The notes below the pieces were generated by a model. It had not been told where the DNA came from and made no database searches. It saw nothing but the letters and a program-made list of their open reading frames with translations. DNA of 64,000 nucleotides from Oscillospiraceae bacterium (GTDB lineage Bacteria; Bacillota; Clostridia; Oscillospirales; Acutalibacteraceae). Positions 38,229 through 48,128 of this stretch are shown here, piece after piece. Numbering within the stretch: the stretch's first letter is position 1; every line of letters starts with the position of its first letter. The stretch lies in assembly GCA_015066045.1 (NCBI GenBank), contig SVPD01000005.1:16948-80947 (forward strand), read 5' to 3'. A program made the position numbers and the translations under genes.

Positions 38229-38694
38229 CGAAGAAACTCACCGCAGCAGGTTGACCGCCTGAAAATAAATAGTTTAAAGGACTCGCATTTTGAATTTGCA
38301 TAGACCGTAACGAAACACAAAATACACTTTCTTGAGAATATAGTTTGTTTTTGTTATGGGTTTTTGCGGTGCTTCGCCCGTGTCTCTGACCGTGCAGATG
38401 CGAATCTGAGCCGTCTTTTACCTGCCTGAATGAACTCGAAAAAATTCATTTTTTTACTTTTCCGTATAGGCAACAGGGGCTATTATATTCATTTTGCACC
38501 CTTTTGTCAAATTTTAAACATCAGAGTGGTATTTATTTTCTATTTTGGAAATACCTAAAATGGCGAAAAAAGGCGTTTTGTTGTGCAAGATATACAAAAA
38601 AGTCAAGTTGGCTTTGTGTTATGTATATATTGAGCCAAAAATGGCGTTTTTCCTTAAAAAGACGTTTTTTGGTTATACTGCACAAACGAAAAAA

Positions 38695-38726
38695 CTCCGA
38701 AACCCCACTTTTTAGGGATTTCGGAG
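38695..38726 (-). terminator. Terminator downstream of proS
   Basis: CTCCGAAA(CCCC)...(GGGA)TTTCGGAG. Confidence 0.75.
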
Positions 38727-38756
38727 ACAAAACACATATATTTTTTCTTTTTTCGA

Positions 38757-40199
38757 TTAATACGCTTTACCCCAGTAAACTAAATGCTTGGCTTCCTTGC
38801 CGCAGCAAACGCATTTTTCACTGATTTTTTCCTGCACGAGAGGCATACAGCGTGAGCCTACGCCTGTGATTTCCTTTACCTTGTCCTCACATTCCTCGTC
38901 ACCGCACCACATAGCCTTGATGAAGCCGTCGCCCTTTTCCTCGAGAGCGGCAGTGATTTCCTCGAGAGTGGTACAGGCGAAGGTTCTCTTTTCTCTGTTT
39001 GCGAGAGCCTTTTCGTAAATGCCCTTGTTTACTTCCTCGAGCTTAGCCTTTACTGTATCTGCGAGGCCTTCGAGAGAAACGAATTGCTTTTCTCTGTTAT
39101 GGCGGGTAACTGTTACGCACTGACCGTTTTCTATGTCACGGGGACCGAGCTCTATTCTGACGGGAACACCCTTCATTTCGTATTCGGAGTACTTCCAGCC
39201 TGCGGAATTGTTTGAGTCATCGAGCTTCACTCTGATGCCTGCGTCGGCCAGAGCCTTTCTTACCTCCTCGGCCTTTTCGAGCACACCGGGCTTATGCTGA
39301 GCCACGGGGATGATGACTGCCTGAATGGGAGCCACGGCGGGAGGAAGAACGAGACCGTTATCGTCACCGTGTGTCATGATGATGGCACCGATGAGACGGG
39401 TGGTAACACCCCAAGAGGTCTGGTGGGGATATTCGAGCTTGTTTTCCTTGCTCTGGTACTGGATTCCGAAGGCCTTGGCGAAGCCGTCACCGAAATAGTG
39501 GGAGGTACCTGCCTGCAGTGCCTTGCCGTCGTGCATAAGAGCCTCGATGGCATAGGTGGAAACTGCACCTGCAAATTTGTCGCTTTCGGTCTTTTTACCC
39601 TTGATTACAGGCATAGCAAGATATTTTTCACAGAAGTCTGCATAGACATTGAGCATTCTTTCTGTTTCTTCTATAGCCTCCTCAGCGGTAGCGTGGATGG
39701 TGTGTCCCTCCTGCCAGAGGAATTCTCTCGAGCGCAGGAAGGGGCGTGTGGTCTTTTCCCAGCGTACTACGCTTACCCACTGATTATAAAGCTTGGGAAG
39801 GTCTCTGTGTGAGTGGATGATGTTAGCGTAATGCTCACAGAAGAGAGTTTCTGAGGTGGGACGTATACAGAGCTTTTCTTCGAGTCTTTCGGTACCGCCG
39901 TGCGTTACCCAGGCTACCTCGGGAGCGAAGCCCTCTACGTGGTCCTTTTCCTTCTGAAGGAGAGATTCGGGGATAAACATGGGCATACATACGTTTTCGT
40001 GGCCTGTAGCCTTGAACATACCGTCGAGTATTCTCTGGATGTTTTCCCAGATGGCGTAGCCGTAGGGGCGGATAACCATGCAGCCCTTTACGCTTGTATA
40101 TTCGATAAGCTCTGCTTTTTTAACGATATCAGTGTACCATTTTGCGAAGTCTTCCTCCATGGAGGTAATATCCTCGACCATTTTTTTATCGTTTGCCAT
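38757..40199 (-). CDS. proS: Prolyl-tRNA synthetase (short, archaeal/eukaryotic-like form)
   Basis: [47 protein letters not shown]-terminal zinc-binding Cys residues. Confidence 0.96.
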   Translation of the reverse strand: MANDKKMVEDITSMEEDFAKWYTDIVKKAELIEYTSVKGCMVIRPYGYAIWENIQRILDGMFKATGHENVCMPMFIPESLLQKEKDHVEGFAPEVAWVTHGGTERLEEKLCIRPTSETLFCEHYANIIHSHRDLPKLYNQWVSVVRWEKTTRPFLRSREFLWQEGHTIHATAEEAIEETERMLNVYADFCEKYLAMPVIKGKKTESDKFAGAVSTYAIEALMHDGKALQAGTSHYFGDGFAKAFGIQYQSKENKLEYPHQTSWGVTTRLIGAIIMTHGDDNGLVLPPAVAPIQAVIIPVAQHKPGVLEKAEEVRKALADAGIRVKLDDSNNSAGWKYSEYEMKGVPVRIELGPRDIENGQCVTVTRHNREKQFVSLEGLADTVKAKLEEVNKGIYEKALANREKRTFACTTLEEITAALEEKGDGFIKAMWCGDEECEDKVKEITGVGSRCMPLVQEKISEKCVCCGKEAKHLVYWGKAY

Positions 40200-40245
40200 T
40201 GGTTTGTCTTCCTTTCATAGCACTATTATAACAGTATAGAAATCG

Positions 40246-40311
40246 TATATATAATAGTATACGAAAATGCATAAAATAAAGCATCTGAAAATACATATAT
40301 ATAATAGTATA
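40246..40311. repeat. Two identical 16-bp TATATATAATAGTATA repeats 50 bp apart upstream of proS
   Basis: Exact copies at 40246-40261 and 40296-40311. Confidence 0.75.
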
Positions 40312-40337
40312 GGGATTTTTATTTTTTCGGGCTAATC

Positions 40338-40363
40338 AACCCACAGAAAAAAACTGTGGGTTG
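40338..40363 (-). terminator. Terminator of ileS
   Basis: CAACCCACAG-AAAAAA-CTGTGGGTTG. Confidence 0.8.
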
Positions 40364-40374
40364 AACTAAGTTTT

Positions 40375-43300
40375 TTATGCTTTCTTTACTGCGAGAGTGA
40401 TTTCAGCGTCACCGATTGCTACGGTTTTGGTAAGGTCTGCTGCGATTTCTTCACCGAAGAGAAGGTCATCGGCCAGAAGCTCGTTTGCCATATGGTCCTT
40501 GCTTTCCTTAAGAGCGGTGAGAACTGCCTCGTCTGCGGTGCTGAGAGACATAACTACTCTCTGCTCTACCTCGTAGCCTGCTTCCTTACGGATGAGCTGG
40601 CACTGACGGATAACGTCACGGACGGTGCCTTCCTTGATAAGCTCCTCTGTAAGAACCACATCGAGACCGATTACGGTACCCTCCTGACCTTCGGCGGAAA
40701 CGATACCCTCCTTGGTCTTTGACATTACGGTGAAGATGCTGCCGTCATAAGCCTCATCAAAGCCCTTTACGAGCACCTGCTCACCGGCCTTTACCTTGGC
40801 AGTGTATTCAGCCATTTCTTCCTTGGTGGCAGCCTCAAGAGCCTGCTTCATTTTGTTTACGTTCTGTTTGAGAACGGCACCTGCTACCTTGAAGTTTACT
40901 GCGAGGTAATTGTCCTCGAGAGCGCTGCTGTCGGTGATGTATTCGAGAGCTTTTATGTTAAGCTCGTCGAGTATATTCTTTTCGTAAACCTTGATTTTAT
41001 CTGTCTTATCTGTTTCAGCACAGACAAAGAGCTTGGAAAGAGGCTGCCTTACCTTTATCTGATGCTCGTTACGCAGCTTAAGAGCTACTGCGATAACGTC
41101 ACGGGCAAAGGCAGTGTCAGCGATGATGCCGTCATCCTCGAAGCCCTCTAAAACTGCGGGCCAGTCGCTGAGATGAACTGAAAGCTCACTGGAGGGGAGA
41201 ACTCTTCTGGTGAGATTCTGCCAGATGCTTTCTGTCATAAAGGGAATGATGGGAGCCATTACCTTGACACAGGTGTTGAGTGCGTTGAAAAGTGTCCAGT
41301 AGGCTATCATCTTATCGCTTTCGTCGCCGGTCTTCCAGAAGCGGCGGCGGTTGGTTCTGATGTACCAGTTTGAGATGTCGTCTACGAATACCTCGAAGTC
41401 CTTGATAACATTGTAGGCCTTGTAGTCATCCATCTGGGCGGTTGCCTTTTTGATGAAATCGTTAGTTCTTACTACGAGCCATCTGTCTGTTACGGTCATT
41501 TTGCTCTTATCGGGTGTATAGCCTTCAAAGTTAGGCTTGTCGATACGGGCATAGGTTTCAAAGAAGGTGTAGATGTTCCAGAAGGAGAGAAGCTTTCTTC
41601 TGGCCTCGTCGCCAAGATTGAAGCCGAAGCGTACATCGTTTGCTACGGGGCCGCCTGCATAAAGGTAACGGACGGTGTCTGCACCGATTTTTTCAGCTGC
41701 CTCGTCAAATCTTATCATAAAGCCGGTCTTTGAGAATTTTTCACCGCTTTCCTGAACCACGCTGGAGTGGCAGAGAACTCTTTCATAGGGAGCTCTGTCC
41801 TCGAGAACGGTGCTCATAAAGAGGAGTGAATAGAACCAAAGACGAACCTGCTCACGCATTTCTACTACCCATTCTGCGGGGAAGTTCTTTTTCCATTCTT
41901 CCTTGTCGGTGAAATAACCTGTGGTGGAGAAGGGAACGATACCTGCATCGAGCCATACGTCACCGACGTCGGTGATTCTCTTTACGTTGCTGCCGCATTT
42001 GGGGCATCTGATTTCTACCTCATCTATCCAAGGTCTGTGAAGCTCGGGCAGAGCATCCACCTTAGCGGGATCCACTGCGAGGCTCTTAAGCTCGTCGAGG
42101 GAGCCTACCACGTGTACGTTACCGCAGTCCTCACAAACATAGAAGGGGAGAGGCATACCGTAATATCTTTTACGGGAGATGTTCCAGTTGCCCATATTGT
42201 TAAGCCAGTCGAGCATTCTTTTGCCGTTTGATTCGGGCTCCCATTTAACGCTCATAGCGTTTCTGATAAGTCTGGGCTTAAGCTCGCTCGTTTCGATGAA
42301 CCAGGAGGGAACGAGTCTGTAAATGAGCTCCTCCTTACATCTCCAGCATACGGGGTAGGAGTGCTCGTGAGGCTTAACGAGATAAAGCTTATCTCTCTGC
42401 CTGAGCTCCTCGAATACCTCGTCAGCGATGGTCTTTGAGTTTTTGCCGGTGAAGAAGCCGAAGCCCTTAAGGAAGATACCCATATCGTCTACGGGCATAA
42501 TTTCGGGAAGGCCGAGTCTTTTACCGAGCTCGTTATCCTCTGCACCGCATCCGGGAGCGATGTGAACTACGCCTGTACCTTCTTCGGCGTCTACATCCTC
42601 CCAGGCTACTATCTTATGCTCGAAGCCCTGTTGAGCCTCCAGCTCGGGGAAGCAGGTGTCGTATTTTTTACCTACGAGCTCCTCGCCCTTGAACATACGG
42701 AGAACCTCGAGCTTGTCGTCACCGAGATATTTGATGGCGTTTTTAGCGAGAATAAGAGTTTTCTCGTCGCTCTTTACCTTAACCTCTACATAGTCGATTT
42801 CGGGATTGACTGCGAGAGCTACGTTAGAGGAAAGAGTCCAGGGTGTGGTGGTCCATACGATGATTTTACTGTCTGTGCCTTCGATGGGAAGCTTGAAGAA
42901 AACAGAGTTATGAGTAACGGTCTTATAGGAGCCTGTCATTTCGTGCTCGGAAAGGGAGGTACCGCAGCGGGGACACCAGGGCATAGGCTTATATTCTCTT
43001 TTGATCCAGCCGTTTTCGTCGCAGGTCTTAAGGAAATGCCAGATGCTGGTGATGTTAAGGTCTGTGTTTGTGTAGTAGGAGTTATCCCACTGCATCCACT
43101 GACCGAGTCTCTTTGACTGCTCGGTGATAACACCTGAGTACTGCTTTACACGGTCTACACAGTTCTTTGTGAATTTATCGATGCCGTAATCCTCGATGTC
43201 CTTCTTTGACTCGAAGCCGAGCTCCTTTTCTACACCGACCTCTACCCAGAGTCCCTGACTGTCGAAGCCGTTCTGGCAGCGGCAGGAGTAGCCTCTCATA

Positions 43301-43515
43301 GACTTATATCTGATGAAGGTATCCTTGAGGGTACGTCCCCAGGCGTGGTGGATACCCATAGGGTTGTTTGCCGTGATAGGTCCGTCGATGAAACGGAAGC
43401 GGGGCTTGTCTTTATTTTTTTCTGTACGCTTATTGTAGCAATCGTTATCTTCCCAGAACTTCAGAACTTCATGTTCCATGTCGATAAAACTGTTGCTTTT
43501 TTCGATTTCTGCCAT
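40375..43515 (-). CDS. ileS: Isoleucyl-tRNA synthetase
   Basis: GPITANNPMGIHHAWGRTLKDTFIRYKSMRG, GEKFSKT; 1046 aa. Confidence 0.97.
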   Translation of the reverse strand: MAEIEKSNSFIDMEHEVLKFWEDNDCYNKRTEKNKDKPRFRFIDGPITANNPMGIHHAWGRTLKDTFIRYKSMRGYSCRCQNGFDSQGLWVEVGVEKELGFESKKDIEDYGIDKFTKNCVDRVKQYSGVITEQSKRLGQWMQWDNSYYTNTDLNITSIWHFLKTCDENGWIKREYKPMPWCPRCGTSLSEHEMTGSYKTVTHNSVFFKLPIEGTDSKIIVWTTTPWTLSSNVALAVNPEIDYVEVKVKSDEKTLILAKNAIKYLGDDKLEVLRMFKGEELVGKKYDTCFPELEAQQGFEHKIVAWEDVDAEEGTGVVHIAPGCGAEDNELGKRLGLPEIMPVDDMGIFLKGFGFFTGKNSKTIADEVFEELRQRDKLYLVKPHEHSYPVCWRCKEELIYRLVPSWFIETSELKPRLIRNAMSVKWEPESNGKRMLDWLNNMGNWNISRKRYYGMPLPFYVCEDCGNVHVVGSLDELKSLAVDPAKVDALPELHRPWIDEVEIRCPKCGSNVKRITDVGDVWLDAGIVPFSTTGYFTDKEEWKKNFPAEWVVEMREQVRLWFYSLLFMSTVLEDRAPYERVLCHSSVVQESGEKFSKTGFMIRFDEAAEKIGADTVRYLYAGGPVANDVRFGFNLGDEARRKLLSFWNIYTFFETYARIDKPNFEGYTPDKSKMTVTDRWLVVRTNDFIKKATAQMDDYKAYNVIKDFEVFVDDISNWYIRTNRRRFWKTGDESDKMIAYWTLFNALNTCVKVMAPIIPFMTESIWQNLTRRVLPSSELSVHLSDWPAVLEGFEDDGIIADTAFARDVIAVALKLRNEHQIKVRQPLSKLFVCAETDKTDKIKVYEKNILDELNIKALEYITDSSALEDNYLAVNFKVAGAVLKQNVNKMKQALEAATKEEMAEYTAKVKAGEQVLVKGFDEAYDGSIFTVMSKTKEGIVSAEGQEGTVIGLDVVLTEELIKEGTVRDVIRQCQLIRKEAGYEVEQRVVMSLSTADEAVLTALKESKDHMANELLADDLLFGEEIAADLTKTVAIGDAEITLAVKKA

Positions 43516-43764
43516 AGTTCTTTTCCTCCGTAGATTTTTTAGGTATCATAAAAAACACGATACCAGTTTACATACTCAATTAGTATACAATAATATATGA
43601 AATTTTGCAATAAGTTTGGGAAAGTTTATGAGGGAATTTTTCTGATTTTTTACCTCTTTTTATTACGGAAAGATAAATAATAAGTTAAATTTACGCAAGA
43701 AGTCTTGACTGGGAGGAAAAAAAGAGTATCATCGACAGTGTAAGAATAAAAAAGGAGGTGTAGA

Positions 43765-43905
43765 ATGAACAAACCGAGGAGAATAATTTCCATATTTCTG
43801 ACGGCCGTGATGATGCTCACCTTCGCAGTAGCAGCCGTAGCCGCAGACGACGAAACAGACCTTAAGGATGTAAGAAAGATTATCAGTATCAGTGAATATA
43901 AATAA
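43765..43905 (+). CDS. Small secreted peptide, 46 aa (MNKPRRIISIFLTAVMMLTFAVAAVAADDETDLKDVRKIISISEYK)
   Basis: AAGGAGG RBS, clear signal peptide, about 18-aa mature part; below ORF cutoff. Confidence 0.6.
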   Translation: MNKPRRIISIFLTAVMMLTFAVAAVAADDETDLKDVRKIISISEYK

Positions 43906-43956
43906 CAGACGGGAGAGTGGTGAAAGCTGCTCTTCTTTTTTGACAAGAGAGAAAAA

Positions 43957-43983
43957 CACTCGTCGGCGAAGAGCTGACGAGTG
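43957..43983. terminator. Bidirectional terminator between convergent genes
   Basis: CACTCGTC-N11-GACGAGTG. Confidence 0.7.
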
Positions 43984-43989
43984 ATATTT

Positions 43990-45285
43990 TTATACTGTTA
44001 CGGATGAGCTATAGCTTAAATTATACTGTGTGCCTGCTTCATTTTTTACTATACCGGTGGGAATGGTGAAGGAAATACTATCACCTGAATTAATGGACTG
44101 TTCGGGAACGGTTATTTTTATTTCGTAAATTCCGTTGCTTTTCTTTGAAGGAACGGAGCAGGTTGCTGAGGTGGTAAGAGCAGTTCCGTTTACTTTAAGA
44201 GTTATATTCTGACTTGCTGCTACGAAATTACCGTCCCAATTTATCGGATCAACTTCGATGAAAATTACACCGCCGCCGTAGCCGTAGGAGTTTACTTTGA
44301 GCGAAACGGGCTCTGCAGCTTTGTTTGAAGATGATGCTTCAGGAACGGTGGTAGTAACATTTGCTTCTGTTGAGTCTGATACAAGAATATACTTACTGCT
44401 GTAATAGGCCTTTTTGCCCGGCTTTGTCAGCGCTCTTACACCGAAAATATAGGATGTGTCCGCAGAAAGTTTACCTATGGTAACGGTGGTATTTTTTGTA
44501 CTGCTGATAAGAGTTGACCACTTGCCTTTTTTGGTGTTGTATTTATAAACGGCATAGGCAGTGGCACCCTTTGCCTTTTTCCAGTTAAGGGTAACGGTGT
44601 CTGCGGTTTTGCTCTTTACCTTAAGAGAAGAAATATTATCGGGATTTACCGTTACGGACACCTTCGCATAAGAAACCGAAAGAGAGGCTTTCTTGCCGTT
44701 TTTATAGTAGGCCTTTACTGCGAATTTATAGGTTTTGCCTGCTTCAAGCTTCTTGAACGATGCTTTTAGTGAGGTGGTTCTTTTTATTTCCGAATATTTC
44801 TTTTCGGAGGAGTTGTATTGGTAAATCACATAGCCTGTGGCACCTTTTGTCTTCTTCCATTCCAGGGTTGCGGTTTTTCCGTTGATACTGCCCTTAAGAC
44901 CGCTTACCTTTTTCGGTGCGGTGAGTACGGAAATATCCTTTGTCTTTTTTGCCCATACCTTTTTCTTGCCGTTTTTGCCGTAGGCCTTGACACGGTAGGT
45001 GTACTTTTTACCCGCTTTAAGAGAGTCTATTTTACAGGTGGTGGATGTAACCGTAGCTACGGTTTTCCATTTCTTACCGCTTTTTACGGAAATCTGATAG
45101 CCCTTGGCGTTTTTTGCCTTGCTCCATTTGAGTGTTGCCGTGGAGGAGGTGGCGGTAGCCTTAAGCTTGGAGACTGTTCCTACGGTACCCTTTGCCGCTG
45201 TTACGCTTACCGAAAGGCAAAGAGCGATAAGCAGTACGGAAAGAGCGGCAGTGAAGGCTTGTATGATTTTTCTGTTCATAGTCAC
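43990..45285 (-). CDS. Secreted protein with three tandem fibronectin type III domains
   Basis: Signal peptide plus three WSKAKNAKGYQI / WKKTKGATGYVIY / WKKAKGATAYAVY Fn3 repeats. Confidence 0.85.
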   Translation of the reverse strand: MTMNRKIIQAFTAALSVLLIALCLSVSVTAAKGTVGTVSKLKATATSSTATLKWSKAKNAKGYQISVKSGKKWKTVATVTSTTCKIDSLKAGKKYTYRVKAYGKNGKKKVWAKKTKDISVLTAPKKVSGLKGSINGKTATLEWKKTKGATGYVIYQYNSSEKKYSEIKRTTSLKASFKKLEAGKTYKFAVKAYYKNGKKASLSVSYAKVSVTVNPDNISSLKVKSKTADTVTLNWKKAKGATAYAVYKYNTKKGKWSTLISSTKNTTVTIGKLSADTSYIFGVRALTKPGKKAYYSSKYILVSDSTEANVTTTVPEASSSNKAAEPVSLKVNSYGYGGGVIFIEVDPINWDGNFVAASQNITLKVNGTALTTSATCSVPSKKSNGIYEIKITVPEQSINSGDSISFTIPTGIVKNEAGTQYNLSYSSSVTV

Positions 45286-45386
45286 ACTTCCTTTTTTTCT
45301 TTCTCCATTATATTCCTAAAAAACATAAAAAGCAAGATGAAAATGAAATCAGGGGGCAGTTCAAATTGCTCCCTGATTGTACTTAT

Positions 45387-46817
45387 TTATTTCATCGTTA
45401 TATACCCAGCCTGACCGACACATTTCTGTCCTTCCTCCGATAAAATCCACTTAAGGAACTCTCCCGCTCTTTCACCTTCATCTTCCTTTCTGATAACACC
45501 GTAGTAGTTTGTGGTGTAGGGATAGCTTCCGTTTCTTATGTTTTCGTCGGTGGGATAAATGCCCTCTACGGCTATAGTCTTGATTTCATCGTTTTTATAA
45601 AGGTTATCGATGTAGTAGCGGTAGGTGTAGCCGAGACTTGCGGTTTGGTTTTCATATTCTGCTACCGCATCCACTAATGCACCCATTCCCTCTACTACCT
45701 TGATTTCTATGGGATCTATCATATCCGCTCCGCCCATAATCAGTCTCTCCATAGCCGTCTGACTGCCGGAATTCTTTTCTCTCTGAAAGGCACGGATTTT
45801 TTCGTTGTTGCCGCCTACATCCCTCCAGTTTTTAATCTTGCCCGAGTAAATGTCCTTCACCTGCTGAACGGTAAGGCTTTCCACGGGGTTGTCCTTATGG
45901 GTGATGAAAACGAAGGCGTCGTAGCAGACGGGCTCGAGCAGCAATTCCACTCCTGCAGCCTTTGCCGTTTCCAGCTCATCATCCGACGGGTGTGTGGCTA
46001 TAACCAGATCTATCGGCTCTCTTTTATAAGAGACCATATATTTTCCGTCGTATGTGAAGCAGCCGTAAAGGTCATCTCTTTCCGTGATAAGGTTTTCATA
46101 GGCGTAGTGCGTGGTGGAAAAATCCACGAAATCACGGACATTTTCGTCGTCGAAGCCCAGATGCTGCCGAGCGAACTCCATAGCCATAGGCACGCAGACA
46201 GTCGAGCCGTCTGTTTCGGGGAAGGTCCTGCCTGTACTGTACTGCCGTACCCATCCGTTTTCGTCGGTTTCTTCGGCTATTTCTCCGAGGGTAAAGGGTG
46301 AATTATTTACTATTTGCTTCCAGCCCTCCTGCCTTTCAATTATCTGATTTATGGCACCCCAGGAGGAGGTGCGGTCAGCAGTGCCGACCACCAATTCCGT
46401 ATATTCACGGTACAGGGCTTCTGTGTTTGAGGAAACGAAAAAGAAGCAGCCACAGAGCACGAGTGAAAGCGGAATGAGCCTGTATTTTTTCAGCCTGATA
46501 AAATCGATGAGCAAAAATCCTGCTCTGAAGGCAAGAAATACAAGGGCGTAGGTAATAAGCAAAAAATAATTGTCAGGATAAATCAGGTCGTAAACAATCG
46601 CAGCGAGTGACAAAAACACAATGCAGAAGAAAAAGGAAAGGGGCTTTACCTTCGTAAATACAGAAATAATTACTTCCGCTACATACATTACTGCAGAAAA
46701 GATAAACCAGAGAAGATACTCGTCGTAAAATTCGCTCATCAGCATTAAAGCACCAAAGGCATAAGCGGCGGTAAATAAAATGACCGCACCTGTCTTTTTT
46801 ATCTTTTCCTTCATCAT
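45387..46817 (-). CDS. Membrane-anchored PstS-like periplasmic-binding protein
   Basis: Several N-terminal TM helices followed by a PBP domain (VFITHKDNPVESLTVQQVKDIYSGKIKNWRDVGG; FQREKNSGSQTAMERLIMGG). Confidence 0.85.
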   Translation of the reverse strand: MMKEKIKKTGAVILFTAAYAFGALMLMSEFYDEYLLWFIFSAVMYVAEVIISVFTKVKPLSFFFCIVFLSLAAIVYDLIYPDNYFLLITYALVFLAFRAGFLLIDFIRLKKYRLIPLSLVLCGCFFFVSSNTEALYREYTELVVGTADRTSSWGAINQIIERQEGWKQIVNNSPFTLGEIAEETDENGWVRQYSTGRTFPETDGSTVCVPMAMEFARQHLGFDDENVRDFVDFSTTHYAYENLITERDDLYGCFTYDGKYMVSYKREPIDLVIATHPSDDELETAKAAGVELLLEPVCYDAFVFITHKDNPVESLTVQQVKDIYSGKIKNWRDVGGNNEKIRAFQREKNSGSQTAMERLIMGGADMIDPIEIKVVEGMGALVDAVAEYENQTASLGYTYRYYIDNLYKNDEIKTIAVEGIYPTDENIRNGSYPYTTNYYGVIRKEDEGERAGEFLKWILSEEGQKCVGQAGYITMK

Positions 46818-46996
46818 AAAATCAGCTCCTTTACTCTTTCATTTTAGCTTATAAAGCATTTTTTTACAATAGAAAAGGAATGGATGTAAGAAAAACTTAA
46901 GATATGGGGTTGACTTGTTTTCTCTCTTGACCAACCTCTTTTTTCGTGGTATTATATACTGTAAATATTTTATTTCAGACCGAAAGAGGTGAAAGT

Positions 46997-47440
46997 ATGA
47001 TTACCCGCATTACCCTCAGCACAGAGGAAACGGAGGAGTTTGCCTCCCGTTTGGCAAAGCATCTTAAGAGCGGCACCGTGGTAGCTTTTTTCGGCGGTCT
47101 CGGTATGGGTAAGACAGCCTTCACCCGAGGTCTTGCCCGAGGAATGGGAATCGACTGCCATGTTTCCAGTCCCACCTTCGCCATCGTCAATGATTACGGC
47201 GGAAATCCTCCCTTGGTGCATTTCGATATGTATAAGGTGGAGAGCTGGGATGACCTTTACTCCAGCGGCTTTTTCGATTATCTCGATATGGGAGCAATAT
47301 TAGCCGTGGAGTGGAGCGAAAACATCGAAAACGCTCTGCCCGACAGTACGGTCAGAGTCACCATAGAAAAATACGAGGATGAAAACAGCAGAATTATAAA
47401 AGTGGAAGGAGTGGAATGTGATGAAGATTTTAGCCGTTGA
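46997..47440 (+). CDS. tsaE: tRNA t6A biosynthesis ATPase TsaE
   Basis: FFGGLGMGKTAFTRGLARGMG, SPTFAIVNDYGG, HFDMYKVESWDDLYSSGFFDYL. Confidence 0.95.
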   Translation: MITRITLSTEETEEFASRLAKHLKSGTVVAFFGGLGMGKTAFTRGLARGMGIDCHVSSPTFAIVNDYGGNPPLVHFDMYKVESWDDLYSSGFFDYLDMGAILAVEWSENIENALPDSTVRVTIEKYEDENSRIIKVEGVECDEDFSR

Positions 47441-48128
47441 TACCAGTGCCGTGTGCGCCTCTGTGGCAGTGACGGAGAAGGGAAAGATTTTAAGTGAAAG
47501 TTCTGTAAACACGGGACTTACCCATTCCCGCACCCTTCTTCCTATGATTGACAGTACCTTAAAAAATGCTGAAATTCAGCTTAAGGATATCGACTTTTTC
47601 GCCTGCAGTGTGGGCCCCGGCTCCTTTACGGGAGTGAGAATCGGTGTGGCTGCGGTCAAGGGACTTTGCGACGGTCTGGATAAAAAGGCTATGCCTGTCT
47701 CTACTCTGGAGGCTCTCGCCTATAACCTTTCCGACAGAGACTGTGTGGCCGTGCCTGTTATGGATGCACGGTGTCAGCAGGTTTACTGTGCCGTGTTTAA
47801 AAATGAGGGCGGCTCTGTATGCAGACTTATGGAGGATTCTGCTCTTAAAATAGAAGATCTAGGTGAAAGACTTAAGGCTTATGAGGGCGAAATCATTTTC
47901 GTCGGTGACGGTGCAGAAATATGCCACAAGGCTTTAGGCTATAAAAAGGCCGGTGCAGCCTCAGTTTATCAGAAGGGCTCCTCAGTGGCCTTCGCCGCTG
48001 AAAGAGACTTCAGCGAGGAAAAGCTACTTTCGGGCGGTGAGCTGATGCCTTCTTATCTCCGTCTGCCTCAGGCGGAAAGAGAGCTTAAGGCCAAAACTCT
48101 GAAAAAAGGGGACCTGAGCAATGGTTAA
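47421..48128 (+). CDS. tsaB: tRNA t6A biosynthesis protein TsaB
   Basis: ILAVDTSAVCASVAV, THSRTLLPMID, VGPGSFTGVRIGVAAVKGL. Confidence 0.95.
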   Translation: MKILAVDTSAVCASVAVTEKGKILSESSVNTGLTHSRTLLPMIDSTLKNAEIQLKDIDFFACSVGPGSFTGVRIGVAAVKGLCDGLDKKAMPVSTLEALAYNLSDRDCVAVPVMDARCQQVYCAVFKNEGGSVCRLMEDSALKIEDLGERLKAYEGEIIFVGDGAEICHKALGYKKAGAASVYQKGSSVAFAAERDFSEEKLLSGGELMPSYLRLPQAERELKAKTLKKGDLSNG

